DNA of 64,000 bases from JARYLZ01 sp964388275 (GTDB taxonomy: Bacteria > Bacteroidota > Ignavibacteria > SZUA-365). Below the pieces are notes generated by a model, which did not search any database, was not told the DNA's origin, and was given only the letters and a program-made list of their open reading frames with translations. Where the stretch lies: assembly GCA_964388275.1 (NCBI GenBank), contig CAYLZD010000003.1, positions 122,903-186,902 of the forward strand. The letters are read 5' to 3'. Shown one piece after another: positions 52,887-60,551 of the stretch. A program made the translations under genes and the position numbers. Each line of letters begins with the position of its first letter. Within the stretch, counting starts at the first letter, position 1.

Positions 52887-54095
52887 TCAGGCGCCTCTGG
52901 ATTTGTTGTACGCTTCGACTCCCCGGCCCAGGATTCTGACCGCGCTCCGGCAATCATGCTCGTTCAACACATACGCAAGCCGTGCCTCGTCGCGTCCTCT
53001 TCCGGGTGTCGCGTAGAAACCGGAACCCGGGGCGATCATCGTGGTTTCATTTTCGTGGCTGAATTCGGAGAGCATCCAGGCGGCGAAAGCGTCGGCATCA
53101 TCCACCGGCAGGCGCGCCATGATGTAAAACGCCCCGCTCGGTTTTCGGCATACAACGCCCGGTATGCGCATGAGTTCCTCGTAAGTCGCGTCGCGTCGCG
53201 CCCGGTACTCGCTGATCATAGGCGCGAAGTACTTGGACCCTTCGTCCACCAGCGCGGCTGAACCGATCTGCTCCAGAGTCGCGGCGCAAAGCCTCGCCTG
53301 CCCGAAACGCACGAATACATCCATCAGCTTCTCGTTTCGAGACACGATGCAGCCCATTCTTCCGCCGCACAGGCTGTAGCGTTTCGAGAGGCTGTCCAGC
53401 ACGATCGCATGCTGTTCGAGTCCCTCCAATTGCAGCACCGACAGCGTGCTTCCCTCGTAGATGAATTCCCGGTAGACTTCATCGGACAGCACGAACAGGC
53501 CGCGGCGCAGAGCAATCCGCCTTATCGTGTCGAGCTCGTCGGCTGACAAAGCCGTGCCCGTGGGATTGTTCGGATTGCATATCATGATGGCTCGCGTTTT
53601 CGGCGTGACGGCCGCATCGATCACGTCCTCCGGCGGAAGGCGATATCCGTCTTCGGGCATTGTGGGCAAGGGCAGCAGTTTGACGCCGCCCATTATCGCG
53701 AAACCGTTGTAATTCGTGTAAAAAGGTTCAAAAACAATTATCTCGTCGCCCGGTTCAGCCACGGCCGTCATCGCGAAGGTTATTGCCTCCGAGCCTCCGG
53801 TCGTGACCATCACGTTTCGCTGTGTGAGGGGTATGTCCAATCCTCCGTAATACCGGACGAGACTGTCTATGAAGATTTTCAGTCCCTGCGAATTGCCGTA
53901 GGAAACGATTTTTTCGCGGAAAGCCCTCACGGCTTCCAGAAATTCGGGAGGAGTCTCGATGTCGGGTTGTCCGATGTTCAGATGGTGCACGTGCACGCCG
54001 CGCGCCTTGGCAGCTTCTCCGAGGGGCACGAGTTTGCGTATCGGCGAGGCCGGCATGATGGCGGCGCGCTTTGAAATTTGCAGTTCGGAAGTCAT
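52887..54095 (-). CDS. class I/II PLP-dependent aminotransferase
   Basis: A 402-residue fold-type I enzyme. It shows NIGQPDIETPPEF, TTGGSEAITFAM, ICNPNNPTGTALS, the PLP-contacting SDEVYREF, and the Schiff-base Lys in LDSLSKRYSLCGGRMG, as in aspartate/aromatic aminotransferases of subgroup I. The exact amino acid is not predictable. It ends 17 bases before nuoG on the same strand, but a functional link to complex I is not obvious. Confidence 0.92.
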   Translation of the reverse strand: MTSELQISKRAAIMPASPIRKLVPLGEAAKARGVHVHHLNIGQPDIETPPEFLEAVRAFREKIVSYGNSQGLKIFIDSLVRYYGGLDIPLTQRNVMVTTGGSEAITFAMTAVAEPGDEIIVFEPFYTNYNGFAIMGGVKLLPLPTMPEDGYRLPPEDVIDAAVTPKTRAIMICNPNNPTGTALSADELDTIRRIALRRGLFVLSDEVYREFIYEGSTLSVLQLEGLEQHAIVLDSLSKRYSLCGGRMGCIVSRNEKLMDVFVRFGQARLCAATLEQIGSAALVDEGSKYFAPMISEYRARRDATYEELMRIPGVVCRKPSGAFYIMARLPVDDADAFAAWMLSEFSHENETTMIAPGSGFYATPGRGRDEARLAYVLNEHDCRSAVRILGRGVEAYNKSRGA

Positions 54096-54224
54096 GATGT
54101 GCTTGTTTTTGTGTTCTCGGCAAGGCCCTGAAACGGGCTTTTAATGTGCTTTCAATGTACGTAGAAGGGAAATCAATCCAAAGGGAAGCGCGGCTCGATC
54201 AGACGTTCAGGCGCGATCCCGTCT

Positions 54225-55526
54225 TCAGGCGGGCTTGATCAGAACCGAGGTGTAATTCCCATGATCGCAGGCATAGCCGGCCACTCTCAGAATGTCTTCG
54301 GCCGTCACTGAATTGAGCCGCGATATCGAATCCTCCAGTTTCAATACGCGTCCGTACAGCAGGAAGTCCTTCCCCAGGCGGCTCATTCTCGCGTTCATGC
54401 TCTCGAGTCCGAGTATGAGCCCGCCGATCAGCTGCTCCCGTGTGCGCGCCAGCTCCCGCGGTGAAATCGGATGCGTCGCGAGTTCGTCCAGTTCTCTGCG
54501 GATGAGGTCGCCGCAGCGTTCTATGCTTCCGTTTTCAGCGCTGGTATAGACGCCGAAGGTGCCGACATCCTCGTAAGGATTGATGAAGGAGTAAATGTTG
54601 TATGTGTACCCGTGACGTTCCCGCACGCGTTGAAACAGCCGGGAACCCATGCCTTCGCCCAGCAGCGTGTTCAGAATCATCAGAGTGTCGCTGTCGGAGC
54701 GCCTCAAGCCGGGCGTCCGGCAGCCCATGATCAGGTGCGTCTGCTGCGCCGGTTTATGCAACTCGATTTGCCGCGGCGCTTTTCTTCGAGGGCCCCGCCT
54801 CTTTCTGCGGCCTCCACGGGGCAGGGTTTCCAAAGTCCTGCCGCAAAGATCCGCGAGGCGGTCGTGTTCCACGTTGCCGGCGGCGGCCACCACGAGGTTG
54901 CCGCTGGTGTACTCGGACCGCACGAAAGAACTCAGCGCGGCGCCGTCGAAATTCCGAAGATTTTCCGCTCGTCCGATGATAGGCCGGCCCAGGGGATGGT
55001 TGCCGAAAAGCAGATGCTCGAATTCGTCGTTGATGATGTCCTCGGGATCATCCTCTATGCTGCGCATTTCCTCGGCGACCACCTGGCGTTCCTTGGCTAT
55101 TTCCTTCTCGTCGAAAAGAGGCCTGAGGACCAGATCCGAGAGCAGATCCACCGCGCGCCCGAGATGCCTGTCGAGCACTCGGGCATAGAAGCAGGTGGTG
55201 TCCTTGCCGGTGAACGCGTTCACGTATCCGCCCACCGATTCGAGGTAGCGGGCTATATGATGCGTTTTCCTGCGCCGCGTGCCTTTAAATACCGCGTGTT
55301 CGATGAAATGGGCTATGCCGTTGGTTTCAGGCGTCTCGTCGCGGCTCCCCACGTCGAACCAGAAACCGATCGAGACCGAACGCGCGTCAGGGACCAGTTC
55401 GCTGATCACCGTCAGACCGGAGTCCAGTCGCGAGACGGCGATTCCCGCCGAGCTGTCTTCGGAAGCCGTTCGCCGGGGCTGCCTCGAGCCGCTTCGTCCG
55501 CGGCGTGTTTCATGGGAGCTCTGCAT
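54225..55526 (-). CDS. M16-family zinc peptidase
   Basis: A 433-residue protein with the inverted zinc motif HFIEH at about 73-77 and the distal Glu region AEEMRSIEDDPEDIINDEF about 70 residues on. The C-terminal half has the R-Y pair region ERHGYTYNIYSF of the substrate-binding domain. This is the catalytic type of subunit of the processing-peptidase group. The first 28 residues are polar, with no signal peptide, so it probably acts in the cytoplasm or its export is unclear. The target is unknown. Confidence 0.9.
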   Translation of the reverse strand: MQSSHETRRGRSGSRQPRRTASEDSSAGIAVSRLDSGLTVISELVPDARSVSIGFWFDVGSRDETPETNGIAHFIEHAVFKGTRRRKTHHIARYLESVGGYVNAFTGKDTTCFYARVLDRHLGRAVDLLSDLVLRPLFDEKEIAKERQVVAEEMRSIEDDPEDIINDEFEHLLFGNHPLGRPIIGRAENLRNFDGAALSSFVRSEYTSGNLVVAAAGNVEHDRLADLCGRTLETLPRGGRRKRRGPRRKAPRQIELHKPAQQTHLIMGCRTPGLRRSDSDTLMILNTLLGEGMGSRLFQRVRERHGYTYNIYSFINPYEDVGTFGVYTSAENGSIERCGDLIRRELDELATHPISPRELARTREQLIGGLILGLESMNARMSRLGKDFLLYGRVLKLEDSISRLNSVTAEDILRVAGYACDHGNYTSVLIKPA

Positions 55527-55616
55527 ATCGAATTAGACTGCGTGTGATGCGGCCGGACGCTTCGTCTGCGCTTAGAAAACCGGCGTCGCTCGAGGACTGA
55601 ATACTTTCGAAACCTC

Positions 55617-56213
55617 TCAACCGGAGGCGGGTTGTCGCGCGGCCGGGGTGTCGCCGTCGCTTTTCACCGAAGTGATGTCGGTGATTGTGGCGCGCAGCCC
55701 GATGCAGCGTCCTCTGCGCGTGAAAACAGGCCTCCATGAAACCAGCGTCCGGCGGATTTCGCCGTCCTTGCGCACGAACCGGTAGATCGCGTTTTCACCC
55801 GCTTCCCCATTCGCCGCGCTCTGCCTGTCCGCATCGAAAGCTTTGCGCGAATCCGGATGCACCAGATCCTCTAAAGTGATCGCGCAGTTTTCGAATTCCG
55901 GAACCGAATGGCCCGTAATCTTTTCCACGGCCGGATTCACGTACTCAACGCTTCCGTCTATGTTCATCCAGATCTCCATGCTCGCGGACAGATCGGTCAG
56001 AATATGCATTTTCTCGTGCGCCTCGTGAAGGAGCTTCCGGTACTTGTTCTTCTGGGATGCGAGCATTTGCAGCACGCCTTCGCGCTGCGGATTGGTTAGA
56101 TGGAGTCTATCCAGACTTATCTGTCGGCGTTTTTTCAGCATTGTGTATTCATATTCCGTTGCGAAGCTGAATTCATCCGTCAACGGAGAGCTGTGTTGCA
56201 TATGCGGCGACAT
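55617..56213 (-). CDS. single PAS-domain protein
   Basis: The 198-residue frame has a helical N-terminal half and a PAS/PAC domain at about 75-185 (MEIWMNIDGSVEYVNPAVEKITGHS ... shown as NIDGSVEYVNPAVEKITG, IYRFVRKDGEIRRTLVSW, RATITDITSVK). There is no kinase, cyclase or DNA-binding domain, so it may act by binding a partner. The longest start is ATG 56213, but a promoter-like -7 element ends one base before it; if that promoter is real, translation must begin at a later Met, such as those at 56201 or 56141. Confidence 0.78.
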   Translation of the reverse strand: MSPHMQHSSPLTDEFSFATEYEYTMLKKRRQISLDRLHLTNPQREGVLQMLASQKNKYRKLLHEAHEKMHILTDLSASMEIWMNIDGSVEYVNPAVEKITGHSVPEFENCAITLEDLVHPDSRKAFDADRQSAANGEAGENAIYRFVRKDGEIRRTLVSWRPVFTRRGRCIGLRATITDITSVKSDGDTPAARQPASG

Positions 56214-56245
56214 TTAATATACGAAGCGGAGCGGCTACAAACAAA
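56214..56245 (-). promoter_or_regulatory. candidate promoter for the PAS protein gene
   Basis: On the minus strand TTTG (56245-56242), 20 bases, then TATATTAA (56221-56214). The upstream box is exact and the downstream box has two mismatches at its end. Transcription would begin near 56208, inside the longest open frame of the PAS gene. Confidence 0.5.
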
Positions 56246-56330
56246 TATGATGCCGGATGCCGCTGCAACGCGATGCGCATGCGGCATACCCGCCTTTCAG
56301 GCGAGCGGGATGATCGAATGGCGGCGTATT

Positions 56331-58511
56331 TTACCGGAAAACTCCCTTGAGGGCATCCTCCAATCCGGAGTATCGCCGCGTGATCCGGTCGTTGTGAACC
56401 GCGGTTTCAAGCGCCGCCCTCTGCCCGACGAACACCAGGAGCTTTCTGGCCCGGGTCATTGCGGTGTACAGAAGATTGCGTTGCAGCATTATCCGGTGTT
56501 GCAGGGTCATCGGAAGCACCACGACGTCGTACTCGCTGCCCTGGCTCTTGTGGATTGTAATGGCGTACGCGTGCGCCAATTCCTCGAGCTCGTCGAAGGA
56601 GAACGTCGCATCCCTGCCGTAGAACCGCACACGCGCCTGGGTCTCCTCGTCATCCGCCTCGACAATAACGCCGATGTCTCCGTTGAACACGTCCTTCTCG
56701 TAATTGTTGCGGGTCTGCATGACCTTGTCGCCGACATGCCAGGCGGCTTCGCCTTTCGCGAGAATGAGACGGCCTTTCGGATTCAGCGCCTTTCTCAGCG
56801 TCCTGTTCAATAGGTTGACTCCGGCTGGTGTGGAGTACATCGGAGAGAGCACTTGGATGCTCTCCACGGGATTGTAGCCGAGTTCGCGCGGAATCCGTTC
56901 GGTGACAATTTCGCGCACCGTCTCGGCAATCGCTTCGCTGTTCGGCGTTTCCACGAAAAACGTGTCGCGCTCGAATACGGGCATGAAACCGCCGCGCACG
57001 CGGTGCGAGTTGGTCACGATGCGGCTGTGCTCGGCCTGGCGGTGAATGAGCTGCAGAGCCACTGTTTCGGCGCAGCCCGATGATATCAGATCCCTCAAAA
57101 TGTTTCCGGGTCCGACCGACGGAAGCTGATCGGCATCCCCGACCAGCGCGACGCGGGCATGATCCGGCACCGCGTTCAAGAGGGTTGCCATCAAAGGCGC
57201 GTCGACCATGGACAATTCGTCCACAATGACGAAATCCGTCTCCAGGGGTTCGTTCGAGCCTCGCCGGAAAAAGCCGGTCGAGGGATCGAATTCCAGCAGC
57301 CGGTGTATGGTCTTCGCTTCACCGCCGGTCACCTCTGACAGACGCCTTGCTGCGCGTCCTGTGGGCGCGCAGGTGGAAACGCGCAGTCTCAATATGCCGG
57401 CTGCCGCGATCATTCCGGCCACTGCCGTCGTCTTGCCGGTTCCGGGCCCTCCCGTCAATACGGTCACCGGTCCCGCAATGGCCTTGTGTATGGCTTCCAC
57501 TTGCAGCGGAGCGAATTCCACCTTGATGGCCCTTTCCGCGTCGCGCAGCGCTTCCTCGATGCGCAGCGGATCCTGGGCTTCGGCAGGACGGGCGGAGAGC
57601 CGGAGCATGGATGCGACTATGTCGCGTTCGGCTCGATGCAGTTCCGGAGTGTAGACGCGTTCGGAATCCAGGATCAGAACCCCCTCAGCGACCGCGTCGT
57701 GCAGCGCGTGGCGGATCTCCCCGGCTTCGACCTCCAGCAAGGCGGCCGCCGCCCCGACGCAGTTCTCCAGCGGGAGATACGAATGTCCGTCAGAGCGCGA
57801 GGCCTCGCGCATCGTGAAGACGACACCCGCCTTGAGCCGTGAGGGAGCGTCCGCGGAAATTCCCAACGAGCGGGCGATCCGGTCGGCTTCGCGGAAACCG
57901 ATGCCTTCCACCTCCTGGACCAGAAGATACGGATTACCGCGCACGCGGGGCACCGCGTCTTCGCCGTAGGCGCGATGTATGGCGAGTGCGCGTCCCGGTC
58001 CGATTCCATGCGTCCGCAGAAACAGCATTATGGCGGCCATGCCCTGCTGTTCCGCCCAGGATGCGCGAATCCTGTCGAGTTTTTTCGGACCTATGCCCTC
58101 GACTTCGAGCAGGCGCTCGATTTCATCGCTGAAAACGGCGAGTGTCTCCTTGCCGAATTTGTCCGCTATTCTCCCCGCCAGCATCGGTCCGATTCCGTTG
58201 ATGAACCCGGACGAGAGATATCGCGCGATGCCCTCGCGCGTCGCGGGCATGGTCATGTCGCAGCGTGTCCACCGGAATTGCCTGCCGTACTTGGGATGCT
58301 GCGCCCAGGCGCCAGTAAGCTCATATCGTTCGCCCACGGCCGGCGACGCCATTTCACCAACCGCCGCGACCGGAAATAATTCTCCCTCCATGTCGAACTT
58401 CGCTACGACAAAAAGAGAGTTGTCGCTCCGGTACAGCACCGCCAGCAGGATGCCGTTCAGCGTCAGGACTTCTTGCGATTGCGAGTCATTGGAAGTATCA
58501 TTCCCCTTCAT
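56331..58511 (-). CDS. recD2: RecD2-type ATP-dependent DNA helicase
   Basis: A 726-residue SF1B helicase. The N-terminal OB-like part (about 10-95) and helix-hairpin-helix motifs (FINGIGPMLAGRIADKFG, VEGIGPKKLDRI) precede the motor. Walker A is GGPGTGKTTAVAG at about 353; DELSMVDAPL, LVGDADQLPSVGPG and the late YAITIHKSQGSEYD follow. This is the RecD2 layout, which works without RecBC in DNA repair or replication stress. Its start is only 30 bases from the divergent yjbQ start. The stop lies 117 bases from the PAS gene start. Confidence 0.95.
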   Translation of the reverse strand: MKGNDTSNDSQSQEVLTLNGILLAVLYRSDNSLFVVAKFDMEGELFPVAAVGEMASPAVGERYELTGAWAQHPKYGRQFRWTRCDMTMPATREGIARYLSSGFINGIGPMLAGRIADKFGKETLAVFSDEIERLLEVEGIGPKKLDRIRASWAEQQGMAAIMLFLRTHGIGPGRALAIHRAYGEDAVPRVRGNPYLLVQEVEGIGFREADRIARSLGISADAPSRLKAGVVFTMREASRSDGHSYLPLENCVGAAAALLEVEAGEIRHALHDAVAEGVLILDSERVYTPELHRAERDIVASMLRLSARPAEAQDPLRIEEALRDAERAIKVEFAPLQVEAIHKAIAGPVTVLTGGPGTGKTTAVAGMIAAAGILRLRVSTCAPTGRAARRLSEVTGGEAKTIHRLLEFDPSTGFFRRGSNEPLETDFVIVDELSMVDAPLMATLLNAVPDHARVALVGDADQLPSVGPGNILRDLISSGCAETVALQLIHRQAEHSRIVTNSHRVRGGFMPVFERDTFFVETPNSEAIAETVREIVTERIPRELGYNPVESIQVLSPMYSTPAGVNLLNRTLRKALNPKGRLILAKGEAAWHVGDKVMQTRNNYEKDVFNGDIGVIVEADDEETQARVRFYGRDATFSFDELEELAHAYAITIHKSQGSEYDVVVLPMTLQHRIMLQRNLLYTAMTRARKLLVFVGQRAALETAVHNDRITRRYSGLEDALKGVFR

Positions 58512-58541
58512 GGCGATCTTTCATTCGAAACGGAGTCGACG

Positions 58542-58955
58542 ATGAAATTCCATACCGAATATCTGACGTTTCATACGAAGCAGAAACGTGAATACGTCAA
58601 TATAACTCATGAAGTTGAAGAAATACTCGGCAGAAGCGGCATACGCGACGGCATGGCTCTCGTCAGCGCCATGCATATCACCGCCGGCGTGTACGTCAAC
58701 GACGCCGAATCCGGACTGATACGGGACATCGACGACTGGCTCGAGAAAATCGCTCCTTTCAACCCGCATTACCATCATCACCGCACCGGCGAAAGCAACG
58801 GCGACGCGCATCTCAAAAGCCTGCTCGTGCACCACGAGGTCATACTCCCGGTGACGGCCGGGAAATTAGACTTCGGGCCCTGGCAGCAGGTTTATTACGC
58901 GGAGTTCGACGGGCGGCGAAGCAAAAGGCTGATCGTGAAGATCATGGGCGAATGA
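58542..58955 (+). CDS. yjbQ: YjbQ/UPF0047 family protein
   Basis: A 137-residue protein starting at ATG 58542 with GGAG upstream. SAMHITAGVYVNDAE, YHHHRTGESNGDAHLKSLL and FGPWQQVYYAEFDGRR are the family marks, with His residues and the Glu-Ser-Asn stretch forming a likely metal site. Family members have weak thiamine-phosphate synthase activity in some bacteria; the true role is unsettled. It is the only plus-strand gene between 40.5 kb and the right edge. Confidence 0.9.
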   Translation: MKFHTEYLTFHTKQKREYVNITHEVEEILGRSGIRDGMALVSAMHITAGVYVNDAESGLIRDIDDWLEKIAPFNPHYHHHRTGESNGDAHLKSLLVHHEVILPVTAGKLDFGPWQQVYYAEFDGRRSKRLIVKIMGE

Positions 58956-59006
58956 GCGGCGATCCGGCCCCGCGGAACCCAAGGCCGGAGCCGTTTCGGA
59001 GGAAGG

Positions 59007-59040
59007 CGCGGGCGCTCAGGGTTTGCGCGCTGCGCCCGCG
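59007..59040. terminator. hairpin between convergent yjbQ and vWA-OmpA genes
   Basis: CGCGGGCGC (59007-59015) pairs exactly with GCGCCCGCG (59032-59040) around a 16-base loop. It lies in the 95-base gap between two convergent stops. No T-run adjoins it, so it may be a bidirectional but weak or factor-dependent terminator. Confidence 0.45.
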
Positions 59041-59050
59041 GCGGGACGTT

Positions 59051-60415
59051 TCATTTCCTCGTGATGATGACTTCGGTCCGCCGGTTCATCCGGCGGCCGA
59101 TTTCGCTGTCGTTCGGAGCGATGGGATGTGATTTCCCCATGCCGCGCGTCGTGATGCGCGCGGGCGAAACGCCCCTGTCGGTGAGGTACTTCTTCACGGC
59201 TCGCGCGCGGGCGTCCGACAACGCGATGTTGTATTCGTCGCTTCCGACAAAATCCGTGTGGCCGCGGATTTCGATGTGTATGGTGGGATACGCCTTGAGG
59301 ATGTTGAAAATGTTTCGCAGTTCCGGCGTGAAGGAGGGATCGAAAGTAGCTCTGTTGAATTCGAACAGGATGTTCTCTATCACGAATTTTTTGTCCACTT
59401 CGAGCAGCGGCATGCTCCTGGAATCGACGATTTCGTTGTCGGTGTTCCTGATTTCGAGCGTTATTCTCTCGGGCGGCACGTCCACGCTCATCTTGTAGCG
59501 CACAGTGTACAGGTTCGCGATGGACTCGCTGAAATCATCCAGAATAGAACTGAAATCCTGCACGATGTTGAACTGCTTGCCGAAGGTCGCGTCGGTCATC
59601 GTGCGGTAGGATTTGAGGGTGTCCGGCGTGATGGCGAACAGGCGCACCGTGTGCCTTTTGAGAAAGGCGATCATCGTTTCGGTGGAGAAGTCCGTGCGGC
59701 CGTCGCCCTTATCGTCCTTCTGGTGATAAGACGCGTCCGTGACGAGTATGAAGATTTTCTGAGCGGATTGTCTGAAACGCAAGGTGGTGGCTTCGGCCAG
59801 TCCTTCCAGCGCGTTTTCCGGGCTGTCGCCGCCTCCTCCTATGTAAATGTTGTCGATGTATCCGATGAAGACGTTCACGTCCTCGGTGAGTTCGCGCCGT
59901 CTTTCTATCCTGTCGCTGAAGGTGATCAGTCCGAGGCGGTAATCGATGCCTCTCATCGCTAGCCGCTGCGTGAATTCCAGAATATTCGTCTTGACCTCGT
60001 TGACCTCCTGCCGCATGCTGCCGGTCTGGTCGACCACGAATACGATGTCCACCGGCACGGTGGTGGCCGAGGAGACGGACTCGATGGCGTCGATGCGCAC
60101 GGGCAGGCCGTCCTGATAGAGCACGAGGTCGTTCTTTTTCAGCCCGGGGAACCAGGCGCCGCTGCTGTCGCGCGCGTCGATGATCACGTCGGCCACGGGG
60201 AAGCGGCTGATGTCGACTGCGCGGATCTCGACACGGACCCGCTCCGGGTGCATGCTGCGCGCCGTCACCACCGTGGCGCGCTTGGCGGTATCGGCCGGAT
60301 TCTGCGCCAGGACGGCGGCGGAATCGAGCGCGGCGAATATCAGCGCGCAGACGGAAAACGCGCGGGCCGTTTTCCCGATACGGCGACGTTCGAACGTCGG
60401 AAACGCCTTGCTCAC
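59051..60415 (-). CDS. von Willebrand A - OmpA-domain envelope protein
   Basis: A 454-residue protein starting at GTG 60415 (GAGG upstream) with a signal peptide ending AAVLAQ. The vWA domain (about 120-300) has the metal site VVDQTGSM, with Thr in the first Ser position of DxSxS, and LITFSD. The C-terminal OmpA domain (about 340-454) has HTDFVGSDEYNIALSDARA and the conserved Arg region MNRRTEVII, which binds peptidoglycan. It likely anchors to the cell wall and binds a protein partner through vWA. Two barrel-like proteins are encoded just upstream. Confidence 0.88.
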   Translation of the reverse strand: MSKAFPTFERRRIGKTARAFSVCALIFAALDSAAVLAQNPADTAKRATVVTARSMHPERVRVEIRAVDISRFPVADVIIDARDSSGAWFPGLKKNDLVLYQDGLPVRIDAIESVSSATTVPVDIVFVVDQTGSMRQEVNEVKTNILEFTQRLAMRGIDYRLGLITFSDRIERRRELTEDVNVFIGYIDNIYIGGGGDSPENALEGLAEATTLRFRQSAQKIFILVTDASYHQKDDKGDGRTDFSTETMIAFLKRHTVRLFAITPDTLKSYRTMTDATFGKQFNIVQDFSSILDDFSESIANLYTVRYKMSVDVPPERITLEIRNTDNEIVDSRSMPLLEVDKKFVIENILFEFNRATFDPSFTPELRNIFNILKAYPTIHIEIRGHTDFVGSDEYNIALSDARARAVKKYLTDRGVSPARITTRGMGKSHPIAPNDSEIGRRMNRRTEVIITRK

Positions 60416-60463
60416 TATAAGGGCCTCGATGTATGCATGTCGTCCGCCTGCTGTTTCAATGAG

Positions 60464-60504
60464 GCAGGCGATGCGCGCGCGAACAGCGCCCGCGCATCGC
60501 CTGC
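60464..60504. terminator. perfect 14-bp hairpin after the barrel-like protein gene
   Basis: GCAGGCGATGCGCG (60464-60477) and CGCGCATCGCCTGC (60491-60504) are exact inverse complements around a 13-base loop. It lies in the 136-base gap between the stop at 60552 and the vWA-OmpA start at 60415. No T-run follows on the minus strand, so it may attenuate or stabilise rather than fully terminate. Confidence 0.55.
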
Positions 60505-60551
60505 TGCGAAACCGGACACGACGCCGCGCTCAAGCGGCGGCCGGCGTTCGG

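Noticed and set aside
54140..54170. Possible terminator GCCC/GGGC followed by TTTT after the aminotransferase start
   Set aside because: The stem has four pairs only and points along the plus strand, where no gene ends.
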